Assembly (NCBI RefSeq): GCF_017495225.1
Contig: NZ_JAFEIG010000033.1
Location: 124,001-188,000 of the forward strand
DNA: 64,000 bases
Source of the DNA: Daejeonella sp.
Lineage (GTDB): Bacteria; Bacteroidota; Bacteroidia; Sphingobacteriales; Sphingobacteriaceae
Direction of reading: 5' to 3'
Part shown: positions 43,879 to 52,011 of the stretch, piece after piece
How the letters are laid out: every line of letters begins with the position of its first letter
How positions within the stretch are numbered: the first letter of the stretch is position 1
Notes under the pieces: generated by a model
The model's database searches: none
What the model saw: only the letters and a program-made list of their open reading frames with translations
What the model was told of the DNA's origin: nothing
Position numbers and translations under genes: made by a program

Positions 43879-43884
43879 CCTCCT
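43879..43884 (-). promoter_or_regulatory. Perfect Shine-Dalgarno before rpsB
   Basis: On the minus strand AGGAGG lies 8 bases before the rpsB ATG at 43870. The other start sites examined here are A/T-rich without such a site, as expected for Bacteroidetes, so this one stands out. Confidence 0.8.
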
Positions 43885-43888
43885 GAGA

Positions 43889-44275
43889 TTAACGTTTACT
43901 AAATTGAAATTTCTTACGGGCTTTCTTACGACCTGGTTTCTTACGCTCAACCATACGGTCATCGCGGGTCATAATACCTTTAGCTCTCAATGCAGATTTT
44001 TTCTCTGGATCTAGCTCTACAATAGCTTTGGCAATTGCTAAACGAACGGCTTCTGCCTGTCCTTTAACACCACCGCCTGCAACGTTTACAGTTACATCGA
44101 ATTTTCCTGTTGATTCAGAAACTTCGGTCGACTGCATTACGATGTATTGTAATGGCAATGTTGGAAAATATTCCTTGTAATCTTTACCGTTTACGGTAAC
44201 CTTGCCGCTTCCATCTGTTAGATAAATGCGCGCAACTGCTGTTTTTCTTCTTCCTGAAGTGTTTGTAGTTGACAT
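43889..44275 (-). CDS. rpsI: 30S ribosomal protein S9
   Basis: A 128-residue protein of normal length. It starts NTSGRRKTAVARIYLTDGSGKVTVNG and ends GIMTRDDRMVERKKPGRKKARKKFQFSKR, the invariant basic tail with terminal SKR that reaches the P-site tRNA. It follows rplM by 9 bp and precedes rpsB by 18 bp. The L13-S9 pair is universally linked; the extension into rpsB-tsf is common in Bacteroidetes. Confidence 0.98.
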   Translation of the reverse strand: MSTTNTSGRRKTAVARIYLTDGSGKVTVNGKDYKEYFPTLPLQYIVMQSTEVSESTGKFDVTVNVAGGGVKGQAEAVRLAIAKAIVELDPEKKSALRAKGIMTRDDRMVERKKPGRKKARKKFQFSKR

Positions 44276-44284
44276 TTCTCTTAA

Positions 44285-44728
44285 TTACGGTTTAATGGTT
44301 TGAGGATTTTGTGCTGCATGCGGATGATCAGTACCTGCATAAACAAACAGGTTCTTATACAATGCACGGCCCAAACTGTTTTTAGGTAACATACCACGTA
44401 CAGCTTTCTCTACTACGCGAGTAGGATGCTTCGCCATTAACTCCTTCGGAGAAATGAATTTCTGACCACCAGGATAACCTGTGTAAGAAACATATTGCTT
44501 GTTGGCAAATTTGTTTCCTGTCAGTTTTACTTTGTCTGCATTGATAACAATTACATTATCTCCGCAGTCTACGTGTGGGGTGTACTCAGGCTTGTTTTTT
44601 CCTCTAATGATCATTGCAATCTTAGAAGACAAGCGCCCCAAAATCTCGCCCTGAGCGTCAACAACTACCCAATTCTTGTTGGCGGTCGCTTTGTTGGCAG
44701 AGACAGTTTTGTAACTTAACGTATTCAC
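44285..44728 (-). CDS. rplM: 50S ribosomal protein L13
   Basis: A 147-residue protein. Motifs: NWVVVDAQGEILGRLSSKIAMIIRGKNKPEYTPHVDCGDNVIVINADKV, KFANKQYVSYTGYPGG and VEKAVRGMLPKNSLGRALYKNLFVYAGTDHPH. The length is standard. It is the first gene of the four-gene ribosomal operon and has a perfect promoter and a short hairpin-bearing leader upstream. Confidence 0.98.
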   Translation of the reverse strand: MNTLSYKTVSANKATANKNWVVVDAQGEILGRLSSKIAMIIRGKNKPEYTPHVDCGDNVIVINADKVKLTGNKFANKQYVSYTGYPGGQKFISPKELMAKHPTRVVEKAVRGMLPKNSLGRALYKNLFVYAGTDHPHAAQNPQTIKP

Positions 44729-44764
44729 TTGCTTTAGTTTAAATTATATATTATTTATTAATTG

Positions 44765-44778
44765 CCCTAAAAATAGGG
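44765..44778 (-). promoter_or_regulatory. Hairpin at the 5' end of the rplM transcript
   Basis: CCCTA and TAGGG pair around AAAA. With initiation expected near 44776, this small hairpin would form at or almost at the very 5' end of the rplM mRNA, 36 bp before the start codon. It may protect the mRNA or serve in autoregulation by a ribosomal protein. Confidence 0.5.
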
Positions 44779-44782
44779 ACTG

Positions 44783-44813
44783 CAAAGATACGAAAAATTG
44801 ATTAATTGACAAA
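44783..44813 (-). promoter_or_regulatory. Bacteroidetes consensus promoter for rplM-rpsI-rpsB-tsf
   Basis: On the minus strand TTTG (44813-44810) and TATCTTTG (44790-44783) are exactly 19 bases apart, a perfect consensus. The ATG at 44728 is about 50 bases downstream of the expected start point. Confidence 0.87.
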
Positions 44814-44866
44814 GGCTAAATGGAAAAAAGTGAAATTGCTGTAATTCTTGCCTTTTATATAGATGT

Positions 44867-45331
44867 TTAAAGCGTTGTTTTATTGTACTCCTTGCTGAAA
44901 GCTTCGGCATCATCCGGACTTATCAGAATTTTTTTACCCGTTTTGCTTATTATTAAAATAGGTTTATCTCTGCGCGTTAAATACCATGACATGTCGCCTA
45001 ATTCATTATTGCTGAATTTTCCATACCAACCAAATAATCCCCCTACTCCAAATGTGCGTATAGTTCCACTTAGCTTATCTTTATCTATTAAAGTCAGATT
45101 TTCAATATCAGCTCTATTGATATGCACACTCTTGATTAACCTACGAATAATTATTTCTTCGGCCTTAATCTCATAACTTAAAGGTTTTAGATGCCAGCAT
45201 ATTAGATATACGATCAATAATAATATGGCCAGTGGCAGAATAAAATTAAAGATAATTAAGGCTCCGAAGAGGAGACTTACCAAAATGGTAATAATAATTG
45301 CAGTTTTGTCGAGGGAGGCCTTGTATTTCAT
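44867..45331 (-). CDS. Membrane protein with bacterial PH-like domain
   Basis: A 154-residue protein with two adjacent hydrophobic helices (AIIITILVSLLFGALIIFNFILPLAILLLIVYLICW, residues ~11-45) and a C-terminal soluble part. The soluble part, LSYEIKAEEIIIRRLIKSVHINRADIENLTLIDKD, then FGWYGKFSNNELGDMSWYLTRRDKPILIIS, has the strand pattern of the bPH domain (DUF304-like). The function is unknown. It is on the minus strand 55 bp after the polysaccharide deacetylase gene and may be the last gene of the 49027-44867 run. Confidence 0.75.
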   Translation of the reverse strand: MKYKASLDKTAIIITILVSLLFGALIIFNFILPLAILLLIVYLICWHLKPLSYEIKAEEIIIRRLIKSVHINRADIENLTLIDKDKLSGTIRTFGVGGLFGWYGKFSNNELGDMSWYLTRRDKPILIISKTGKKILISPDDAEAFSKEYNKTTL

Positions 45332-45386
45332 ATAATTATACTTGTTAATTTTACAAAGGTTCTCCTTTTATATGATGAATCTCTCG

Positions 45387-46157
45387 TCAATATTGGATAA
45401 AGTCAGACAATGTGCCAAAGCTGTAATTTTGTTGCTTTAATTTATTGATAAAGCTATCCATTCTTTCGATCATTTTTGTCCCTGTGTTTTTACTTACATA
45501 TCCAGGGAAACCAAATCTATTTTGATCAGTTAAATCTGTAAACTCCCAAGGATGAAAGTAAATATTTAAATATCCGTCTTTTTTAAGAGTTCTTTTTGCT
45601 AGCCAAGTATAGAGCCAAAGTGGTAAATTATGAAATGAAAGCCAGAATAGAGGAAAGCGTAACATCGGACTTACAGATGCGGGTATTTGCCAAATTCCTG
45701 CTTTTTCAAATATTGTTCTAGGACTTGATAAGTTATTATATCGGCCAGGTAGCCAAGTTGGATTTATAGATGAATTATATAAATATCCTGCTTTTCTCAC
45801 CTCATCTTCATCAACAGGCTTCATTCTAGGCATTCTAAATCCGACAATATCTTGCGAGGAGATTTCTTGAAGTACCTTTCTTGATAATTCAAGATGAGTT
45901 TTATCGAATGCAGAGTGATAATAACCATGGGATGCTAGCTCATGCCCACTAGATAGTAATCGTTTAATCACTTCAGGTGCATTCTGAGCAAAGATAACCG
46001 TGCTGAAAAATGTGGCCTTAACTTGATGTTTGTCTAAAATATCTAAGATGTGCTTTGTCCCTCTTATGGATATTTCCATCTGATCTTCAAAGGATATCTC
46101 TTTATTATATTCAAGAGGCATATCAAATTCCTCTATATCAAAACTCAGAAGTACCAA
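45387..46157 (-). CDS. Polysaccharide deacetylase (NodB-type)
   Basis: A 256-residue carbohydrate esterase 4 protein. The NodB motifs are visible: LLSFDIEEFD (catalytic Asp-Asp pair at residues ~6-10), GHELASHGYYHSAF (HxxxH metal site near 76-89), then VGFRMPRMKP (Arg) and a late WLSFHNLPLWL region. The Asp in IEEFD replaces the more usual DDG, as in glycan- or polysaccharide-processing relatives. It has no signal peptide. It follows a dolichyl-phosphate-mannose-synthase-like gene by 4 bp, so it probably acts on the same lipid-linked glycan. Confidence 0.85.
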   Translation of the reverse strand: MVLLSFDIEEFDMPLEYNKEISFEDQMEISIRGTKHILDILDKHQVKATFFSTVIFAQNAPEVIKRLLSSGHELASHGYYHSAFDKTHLELSRKVLQEISSQDIVGFRMPRMKPVDEDEVRKAGYLYNSSINPTWLPGRYNNLSSPRTIFEKAGIWQIPASVSPMLRFPLFWLSFHNLPLWLYTWLAKRTLKKDGYLNIYFHPWEFTDLTDQNRFGFPGYVSKNTGTKMIERMDSFINKLKQQNYSFGTLSDFIQY

Positions 46158-46161
46158 AATT

Positions 46162-47097
46162 TTATTCTTTAATATTAGTTGAACGAATGATATAGTTTGG
46201 TCTATTTTTTACCTGCATAAACATCTTCCCGATGTAAATGCCGATTATTCCTAAAATAATTAGTTGTAAGCCACCAAAAAATACAATAGTAATAATGATA
46301 GATGCCCAGCCAGATACTTCCTCGCCCGTAAAAAATGCGTATAAAACATAAGGGATATACAATATTGACAAGAATGATAGTGCAAATCCGATGTAAGTAG
46401 CGGCATAAAGTGGTTTTATTGAAAATGAGGTTACACCTTGAAGTGCAAATTTTATCATTTTTTTGACGCTATACTTGCTCTCGCCAAAATGACGGGAATT
46501 AGGAGTATACTCTACAGACGTTTGTGTGAAACCAATCCATTTGAAAAGCCCTCTTAAAAAGGGTTCATTTTCATTGAAGTTTCGAATAACAGAAACAACT
46601 TTTTTATCAAGAAGTCTGAAATCGGCTGATCCCGACTCCAACTCTACATCTGATAAACTATTAAGTGTTTTATAAAATAGATTTGATGATATTCTTTTGG
46701 TTAGCGGAAGTCTTTTGTCTTCTAAACGCACGGTATAAACTATTTCAAATCCTTCTTCCCATTTCCTTAACAATTCGGTTAATAGCTCTGGTGGATGCTG
46801 AAGGTCGCAGTCCATGCTAACTACACAATCGCCTTTAGCATGATCAAGTCCCGCTTTTAAAGCAAGCTGATGCCCAAAATTTCTCGAAAACTCAATAAAG
46901 AAAATATGTTCATTATTTGGTATCAGTCCCTGAATTGTTTCCATGGTATTATCGGTGCAGCCATCAGCTACAAGAATAATTTCATGTGAATAAGGAAGCT
47001 TTTCAAAAACATTGTCAATCTCGGAACAAACCTTAGCAATGTTTTCAGATTCATTAAAAGCTGGTAAAACTATAGATACTAACTTATTCGATTCCAT
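46162..47097 (-). CDS. Glycosyltransferase family 2, GtrB/DPM1-like with two membrane helices
   Basis: I place the start at the ATG at 47097 (MESNKLVSIVLPAFNESENIAKV); the longer frame from 47121 would overlap the upstream gene by 38 bp. The 311-residue protein has a GT2 domain with VLPAFNESENI, ILVADGCTDNTMETIQ, ARNFGHQLALKAGLDHAKGD replaced here by SRNFGHQLALKAGLD, and VVSMDCDLQHPPE (the DxD). Two C-terminal helices follow (FSIKPLYAATYIGFALSFLSILYIPYVL and IIITIVFFGGLQLIILGIIGIYIG). Such enzymes load a sugar onto undecaprenyl phosphate for periplasmic use by a GT-C enzyme. Confidence 0.9.
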   Translation of the reverse strand: MESNKLVSIVLPAFNESENIAKVCSEIDNVFEKLPYSHEIILVADGCTDNTMETIQGLIPNNEHIFFIEFSRNFGHQLALKAGLDHAKGDCVVSMDCDLQHPPELLTELLRKWEEGFEIVYTVRLEDKRLPLTKRISSNLFYKTLNSLSDVELESGSADFRLLDKKVVSVIRNFNENEPFLRGLFKWIGFTQTSVEYTPNSRHFGESKYSVKKMIKFALQGVTSFSIKPLYAATYIGFALSFLSILYIPYVLYAFFTGEEVSGWASIIITIVFFGGLQLIILGIIGIYIGKMFMQVKNRPNYIIRSTNIKE

Positions 47098-48259
47098 AGC
47101 TTTTGTTATTCTTAAAATCAAATTTTAACATTTGATAAATTATTGTAAACCAAATCAATACACATGGTAGTGCTTTTAGAGAGTAAGGTTTTATGTATTC
47201 ATTCCTAATAAATTTAGGAAATAAATCAGAAGGCGACATGCTTGTCAATAAAAACGCAAAAATAAATAAAAACAGTATCCATTTATTTTTAGGTGAAGGC
47301 TGTATTACAAACCAAATAGCCACTCCAACAAATGCAATAACATAGGTTGGCGATTCGGAGCTAGTACTGAAAATAACTGTAAATATCAGTGTACTTGCAA
47401 GCAGCATCAGCCTGAAATTATTTTCTTTAAATTGAGAAAACCTAAAATAAGGTAGGATAAATAAGATTAATCCTGCCAATATGAAGGGCCAGTTTTGAAT
47501 GGAGTTATCGCCTGAAATTCTACGCACCATTCCCATCAAACATATATCCTGATCAGTAATTAAAGTACTATTCATGATATTTTTTTGAGAAACTGCTAAG
47601 TACCAATCTTTGTAGGATTGAATAATAAATTCTGGAGATGAAAAAAGCATAGGCAGCGTAAATGCTATGATGCTCCAAAATATCAGTCCCAAAATCAGCT
47701 TCTTTTTATCACTAGAGAAAAAGAAGAAGGCCAGGCCAACAATACCATAGAGTTTAATAAAAGTGCCTAAAACGATCATGAAAGCTGCCCAAAAATCCTT
47801 TTTCTTCACTATAAATGAAAAGCTTAAAAGTATAATTGCAGTCATACTTGGGTTAAACTGAGAGCTCAGTATCGAGGTTAGGTTTTCATGCGCAGCTATT
47901 AAAATAATTGCTAAAGTAGCTCCCGAGGGCAATGGGAGTTTTCTAATGGCAATAAAAAGTACAGATGAATTAAAGATTGTCCATAGCGTATGACCTAACC
48001 AATTTGGCAAAATTGCAAATGGCGCAATAAATACACTAAAGATTGGTCCGTAAAGATTGTAATGCTGAAAATTTTCTGGCTGTGGCAAAAAGAAATTTCG
48101 TTCATTCACCAAACTGTAGAAAGTAAATTTAAAGATTAGATAGTTGTTAAAATTTCCACTCGACAATAATTTAAGAATAGCAAATGCTGTAATTATAAAC
48201 CATAGTGAGCTTATGTAGATGCTTTTTTTAAAAATGGTATTTGTTAAAAAATTGTACAT
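47084..48259 (-). CDS. Glycosyltransferase family 87 (GT-C) membrane protein
   Basis: A 391-residue protein with about ten hydrophobic helices, matching the DUF2029/GT87 group of polyprenyl-phosphate-sugar-dependent transferases. An acidic or polar periplasmic loop after helix 1 (NNYLIFKFTFYSLVNERNFFLPQPENFQHYNLYGPIFSVF) and PFAILPNWLGHTLW are typical. It sits beside a GtrB-like gene that would supply the lipid-linked sugar donor; the genes overlap by 14 bp with the start I prefer. The acceptor is unknown. It is probably an inner-membrane enzyme acting on the periplasmic face. Confidence 0.82.
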   Translation of the reverse strand: MYNFLTNTIFKKSIYISSLWFIITAFAILKLLSSGNFNNYLIFKFTFYSLVNERNFFLPQPENFQHYNLYGPIFSVFIAPFAILPNWLGHTLWTIFNSSVLFIAIRKLPLPSGATLAIILIAAHENLTSILSSQFNPSMTAIILLSFSFIVKKKDFWAAFMIVLGTFIKLYGIVGLAFFFFSSDKKKLILGLIFWSIIAFTLPMLFSSPEFIIQSYKDWYLAVSQKNIMNSTLITDQDICLMGMVRRISGDNSIQNWPFILAGLILFILPYFRFSQFKENNFRLMLLASTLIFTVIFSTSSESPTYVIAFVGVAIWFVIQPSPKNKWILFLFIFAFLLTSMSPSDLFPKFIRNEYIKPYSLKALPCVLIWFTIIYQMLKFDFKNNKSYGIE

Positions 48260-48274
48260 ATATCAAATTCGCCT

Positions 48275-49027
48275 TTACTTTTTAGATGAAATAAATATAG
48301 AAACGCCAAAAGGCAGATTAAAAAGCTTAAGTAAGGCTAATTCTGATTTAAAAATTTGGTACAGAATTTTACTTGAGATACTATTATTATTGTGTAAAGT
48401 AGCATCAGAGCCAGCGCCTACTCTTATAAATCTAGCAGGAATAAGTTTGCTTATTAATCTGAAGGCCATTATGGGTACGAATAGAATCGTGTTGAAGTAG
48501 GTAGCCCTGATAGTAGTCAAATTGATTTTAGTGAATATATCTTTTAAGCTAGACATGGTGTACCGTCTAAAATGATGATTAACTTCATCATGATTGCTCC
48601 ATAATAACATAAAAGCTGGAACCGTTACCACAATCAAACCACCGCTTTTACAAACTCTTTTCATTTCTGAAACTCCTAAAGTGTCATCTTCAACATGCTC
48701 AATAACATCCAAAGCGCAAACCATATCAAATTCTTCCTCACCAAAGGGTAATTCTAAAATAGACCCATTTATAATATTCAAATTCAATGTGCTATTCGCG
48801 AAATCGCAACAATCTTTGTCGTATTCTAATGAGGTTACAGTCCCAAATTGAGATAAAAGTTCGCTTGTTTTGCCTGTTGCAGCACCAATATTCAAAATTT
48901 TAAGATTATTTTTTTCTTGGTTTTTGAGGCTTTTATGAATCAGATTGGAAATAATTTTTGCTCTTGCTTTGAACCACCAATGTTCACGTTCTAAAATATA
49001 ATATTCTTTGTAGTAATTTTTATCCAT
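48275..49027 (-). CDS. Class I SAM-dependent methyltransferase
   Basis: A 250-residue protein. The Methyltransf_11/25 core reads NNLKILNIGAATGKTSELLSQFG (SAM motif I, around residues 42-64), SLEYDKDCCDFAN, LELPFGEEEFDMVCALDVIEHVEDD and GLIVVTVPAFMLLWSNHDEVNHHFRRYT. The N-terminal 'YYILEREHWWFKARAKII' is seen in Bacteroidetes proteins of this type next to glycan-synthesis genes. The substrate is unknown. It is the first gene of the minus-strand glycan run ending at 44867. Confidence 0.87.
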   Translation of the reverse strand: MDKNYYKEYYILEREHWWFKARAKIISNLIHKSLKNQEKNNLKILNIGAATGKTSELLSQFGTVTSLEYDKDCCDFANSTLNLNIINGSILELPFGEEEFDMVCALDVIEHVEDDTLGVSEMKRVCKSGGLIVVTVPAFMLLWSNHDEVNHHFRRYTMSSLKDIFTKINLTTIRATYFNTILFVPIMAFRLISKLIPARFIRVGAGSDATLHNNNSISSKILYQIFKSELALLKLFNLPFGVSIFISSKK

Positions 49028-49358
49028 CTCTTAAGCTTGGAACGGTGCTTTGTTAAATAGTACAACTATAAATTTTATAGCACCTAACAATAAAGTATTT
49101 AATAAAAGGTTTAATTATAACATAAATATTACATAAATCAAAATTTTATAATTTCTGTTGAAAATCTGAACATCTAAAATTTTGTTGATTTTCTATTTAG
49201 ATTAGCTTTTGAACCAATAGCTTGAGTGCAATAATTTTTTGATGAATATTGAGATTTGTAATTTCTGAAAAAGAAAAACGCTCAGCAAGAGAGTTACCAA
49301 TTCTTGCAGAGCGTTATTTAATGTTTTATATGCTTGACATTTTCATGCCTTTTATTTT
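49028..49358. other. Intergenic region containing the pirin terminator
   Basis: These 331 AT-rich bases contain the hairpin at 49277-49315. I see no gene. No full TTTG-N19-TAnnTTTG promoter is found for the methyltransferase gene starting at 49027. Confidence 0.6.
49277..49315 (-). terminator. Intrinsic terminator after the pirin gene
   Basis: AACGCTC (49277-49283) pairs with GAGCGTT (49309-49315), and inside, after one A-A mismatch, GCAAGA pairs with TCTTGC around the loop. On the minus strand a TTTTTCTTTTT run follows. It lies 43 bp after the pirin stop. Confidence 0.82.
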
Positions 49359-50069
49359 TTAAGCCATTGGGACTTCCATCAATAGAATCTCCGCGTTTGA
49401 ATTTGCGCTGATGGTAAATTTATCGGTTTCCCAGATGCCAAATCCGTCTCTTGAATTTAGTTTTTGATCATTTATACTAATATCTCCATTCAGAATGAAT
49501 GCATAAACTCCATTTCCAGCTCCTTTAATCTGATATTCTGTGGAGAAACCTTCATCTAATTTTCCTAGATGAAACCAAGCATTTTGATGAACCCAAACAC
49601 CCTCATCTTCAGGATTGGGACTTAAAATTTGTTGGAGTTTATTGTGACGATCTTCTAAATTTAAAGTAATTTGATCGTAGCGAGGCTCAACATTCCCTTT
49701 ATTTGGAAACATCCAAATCTGTAAGAATTTCACCTCTTTATCTGCATTTTTATTGTATTCGCTGTGGGTAATTCCTGTTCCGGCACTCATCACTTGTATG
49801 TCACCATTTCTAATTACCGTTTTATTCCCCATGCTATCTTTATGTTCCAAATCTCCTTCTAGGGGAATGGAAATAATTTCCATATTATCATGGGGATGAG
49901 CTCCAAATCCCATGCCTCCCGCAACGATATCATCATTTAACACCCTTAAAACCCCGAAGTTCATTCTTTGCGGATCATAATATCCTGCAAAGCTAAAGGT
50001 ATGTCTACTATGTAACCAACCGTGGTTTGCATTTCCACGAGTATCAGACTTATGAACTACTGTTTTCAT
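49359..50069 (-). CDS. Pirin-family protein
   Basis: A 236-residue bicupin of typical length. The metal-binding N-terminal cupin has GFGAHPHDNMEIISIPLEGDLEHKDSMGN near residues 54-82 with three His and a Glu, and MSAGTGITHSEYN. Opening HTRGNANHGWLHSRHTFSFAGYYDP variants are the pirin signature (RGNANHGWLHSRHTFSFA here). Bacterial pirins can act as quercetin 2,3-dioxygenases or redox sensors; the role here is unknown. It follows an SDR gene by 18 bp and the pair is likely one transcript. Confidence 0.93.
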   Translation of the reverse strand: MKTVVHKSDTRGNANHGWLHSRHTFSFAGYYDPQRMNFGVLRVLNDDIVAGGMGFGAHPHDNMEIISIPLEGDLEHKDSMGNKTVIRNGDIQVMSAGTGITHSEYNKNADKEVKFLQIWMFPNKGNVEPRYDQITLNLEDRHNKLQQILSPNPEDEGVWVHQNAWFHLGKLDEGFSTEYQIKGAGNGVYAFILNGDISINDQKLNSRDGFGIWETDKFTISANSNAEILLMEVPMA

Positions 50070-50087
50070 TTTTTCTTGAATTCAAAA

Positions 50088-50879
50088 CTAAAGATCTCCG
50101 TAAAGATTTGATTGTCCGCCATCTATAGCAATCGTTTGACCACTGATATATGAACAATCTTCACTCAACAAAAATACTACAAGTTTTGCAACTTCCTCGG
50201 GTATTCCCAATCGTTTTGTAGGATTCGATTGTGCATAATCTGATTCAGCTTTTTTGGGATCTGTAGGGTTCATCTGTCTGAAAGCTTCGGCAACCATAGG
50301 GGTTAGGATTGCTCCCGGAGCGATGGCATTGGTTAAAACTCCAAACTTACTGTATTCTATAGCTGCATTTTTAGTCATACCACTAACCGCATGCTTGGCT
50401 GCGATATAAGCCGTTTGATTCACTACCCCTCTTATTCCTCCCACAGATGAAGCATTTACTATGCGGCCATAGTTTTGTTTTTGCATTACTGGAATGATAT
50501 AGCGCATACCGTAGTAAACTCCCATCAGATTGATATCAATTACTTTTTTGAAGATTTCTAAGTCATATTCGGTTAAAAGTGCTTGCTTTCCTTCAATTCC
50601 TGCATTATTGTAAAATCCGTCTATTCGTCCGTAAGCTTTCAAGCTTTGCTCCACAAATCCCTTAACTTCAGTTTCTTTTGATACATCGGCATGTATGAAT
50701 AGCGCTTCCGTTTCAGGAAAAGTTTTCTTCAGAAAGCTTTTTGTTTCCTCTAAAGTTTTTGCGTTAAAGTCGATTAGACTAAGTTTAGCACCTTCTTTTG
50801 CCGCTTCAATAGCGGTAGCAAGCCCTAGCCCCATAGCTGCACCAGTAATTAGTATTACTTTGTTTTCTAATTTTTTCAT
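50088..50879 (-). CDS. Short-chain dehydrogenase/reductase (SDR)
   Basis: A 263-residue classical SDR. It shows the cofactor motif ITGAAMGLGLATA (residues ~10-22), NNAG within FYNNAGIEGKQ, catalytic Ser in IVNASSVGG, and the YIAAK Tyr-Lys pair near 158-162, then AIAPGAILTPMV. The cofactor is probably NAD, as judged by Asp37 (LIDFNAK) after strand 2. The substrate cannot be named; relatives reduce glucose, 3-ketoacyl or other carbonyls. It is co-transcribed with the pirin gene downstream. Confidence 0.92.
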   Translation of the reverse strand: MKKLENKVILITGAAMGLGLATAIEAAKEGAKLSLIDFNAKTLEETKSFLKKTFPETEALFIHADVSKETEVKGFVEQSLKAYGRIDGFYNNAGIEGKQALLTEYDLEIFKKVIDINLMGVYYGMRYIIPVMQKQNYGRIVNASSVGGIRGVVNQTAYIAAKHAVSGMTKNAAIEYSKFGVLTNAIAPGAILTPMVAEAFRQMNPTDPKKAESDYAQSNPTKRLGIPEEVAKLVVFLLSEDCSYISGQTIAIDGGQSNLYGDL

Positions 50880-51189
50880 GTGGATTTATTTAAATACATT
50901 AATGATTAATAACTCAGATTCTTGAAATAAGGCAAATATTCGATGATAGGGTTTTTTACGCTTATTTTTAATGTTCTAGCCTGGAAATAACTAATGGATT
51001 AACAAATTAATGAGGCTATTGTTCAAATAGGCTACTAATGGAATTTTTTAGATGATGTATCTCTAAACGTTTCTAAATATCCGTTTTAAGGTCTCATATT
51101 TATTATTTGAGGAGCTTGTTAATAAGGTTTTACATCAAATCTTATTGATGTTCTGGGATAGAAAAAAGCTTAAAATCTTTGAGATTTTA
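50880..51189. other. Intergenic region without a recognisable gene
   Basis: 310 AT-rich bases. On the minus strand near the RluA-like stop (51190) a weak hairpin AAAATCT/AGATTTT (51172-51188) followed by a T-run may end transcription. No remnant of a pseudouridine-synthase catalytic domain is readable here in any frame. No full promoter for the SDR gene was found. Confidence 0.5.
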
Positions 51190-51969
51190 CTATTGTTGAA
51201 TTTTTATACCCTCCAGCATATGAGCCAAAATGGGTTCACATTTTTCTTTGCAACAAGGGTAATAATTTAAGTGTTTCCAGTGCTCCGACTTTGGCGATTG
51301 TCCCCACCAAAATTCGGCAATGGCTAATGGTTCCATCTGATGTTTAAAGGCGTACTGCAAAAGTTTCGGTCCGGCACATTCGCCAGCCCCCGCTGGCGGA
51401 TTTTTATAAGATGCAGCTTTAAATATTTCATTAAGGCTTTTTTCCTCGCCCTGTTTATTCAAGAATGTATAGTGATTAAATAGCTCATTTTGAAGTGTAT
51501 TCGAGTGTTTTTTTCGAGCTACCTTCATCATTCGAACATCTTCTAAATAACCTTCAGCTTTTAAATGTTCTTTTTCTTTGATGGCATTATTGATGCGAGT
51601 GAGTTCGGCCATTCCAGTATTTAGGAAACTGCCTTCTTGCAGACTATCAAAAACTGGCGGGACAAATTTAGAGTGATGATTTCCACCGGCCATTTTTCCT
51701 GAAAATGCTGCGATATAACCAAGTTCATTTTGAGAGTTTTTCACGATTAAAACCCCAAACATTTTACCAATGATGAAGCCTTCTTGTGCAGGATTTAATC
51801 CGAAATTATGCTCCCAATCGCTTTGATGCTTAAGGTATTTTTGTAAATCTTCGGCAGCTAAAAGGCATAGAGGATGCGGTTTATTATCTTTTAAGAAATT
51901 AAACTGTGCTGGAACTTCATGCTCAGAATCTAAGCTTTTAAAAAAAGGATCTTGTATTTGTGCTGACAA
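51190..51969 (-). CDS. Stand-alone N-terminal domain of an RluA-family pseudouridine synthase-like protein
   Basis: A 259-residue protein. Its C-terminal part NPPAGAGECAGPKLLQYAFKHQMEPLAIAEFWWGQSPKSEHWKHLNYYPCCKEKCEPILAHML closely matches the extension that, in ~550-residue RluA relatives of Bacteroidetes and some Gammaproteobacteria, comes before the catalytic domain. Here the frame stops at 51190 and the catalytic domain with its HRLDxxTSG motif is absent. GYIAAFSGKMAGG and the four-cysteine PCCKEKCEP region suggest a metal or RNA-binding fold. It could be a functional partner or a truncated gene. Upstream of it lies the terminator 51976-52001. Confidence 0.7.
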   Translation of the reverse strand: MSAQIQDPFFKSLDSEHEVPAQFNFLKDNKPHPLCLLAAEDLQKYLKHQSDWEHNFGLNPAQEGFIIGKMFGVLIVKNSQNELGYIAAFSGKMAGGNHHSKFVPPVFDSLQEGSFLNTGMAELTRINNAIKEKEHLKAEGYLEDVRMMKVARKKHSNTLQNELFNHYTFLNKQGEEKSLNEIFKAASYKNPPAGAGECAGPKLLQYAFKHQMEPLAIAEFWWGQSPKSEHWKHLNYYPCCKEKCEPILAHMLEGIKIQQ

Positions 51970-51975
51970 TTAAAA

Positions 51976-52001
51976 AAGGCCAGATGGATTATTCTGGCCT
52001 T
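51976..52001 (-). terminator. Intrinsic terminator after the SPFH gene
   Basis: AAGGCCAGA (51976-51984) and TCTGGCCTT (51993-52001) pair perfectly around an eight-base loop. On the minus strand a TTTTTT run follows. It lies 10 bp after the SPFH stop and separates that gene from the RluA-like gene 7 bp further on. Confidence 0.88.
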
Positions 52002-52011
52002 ACAAAGGTAT

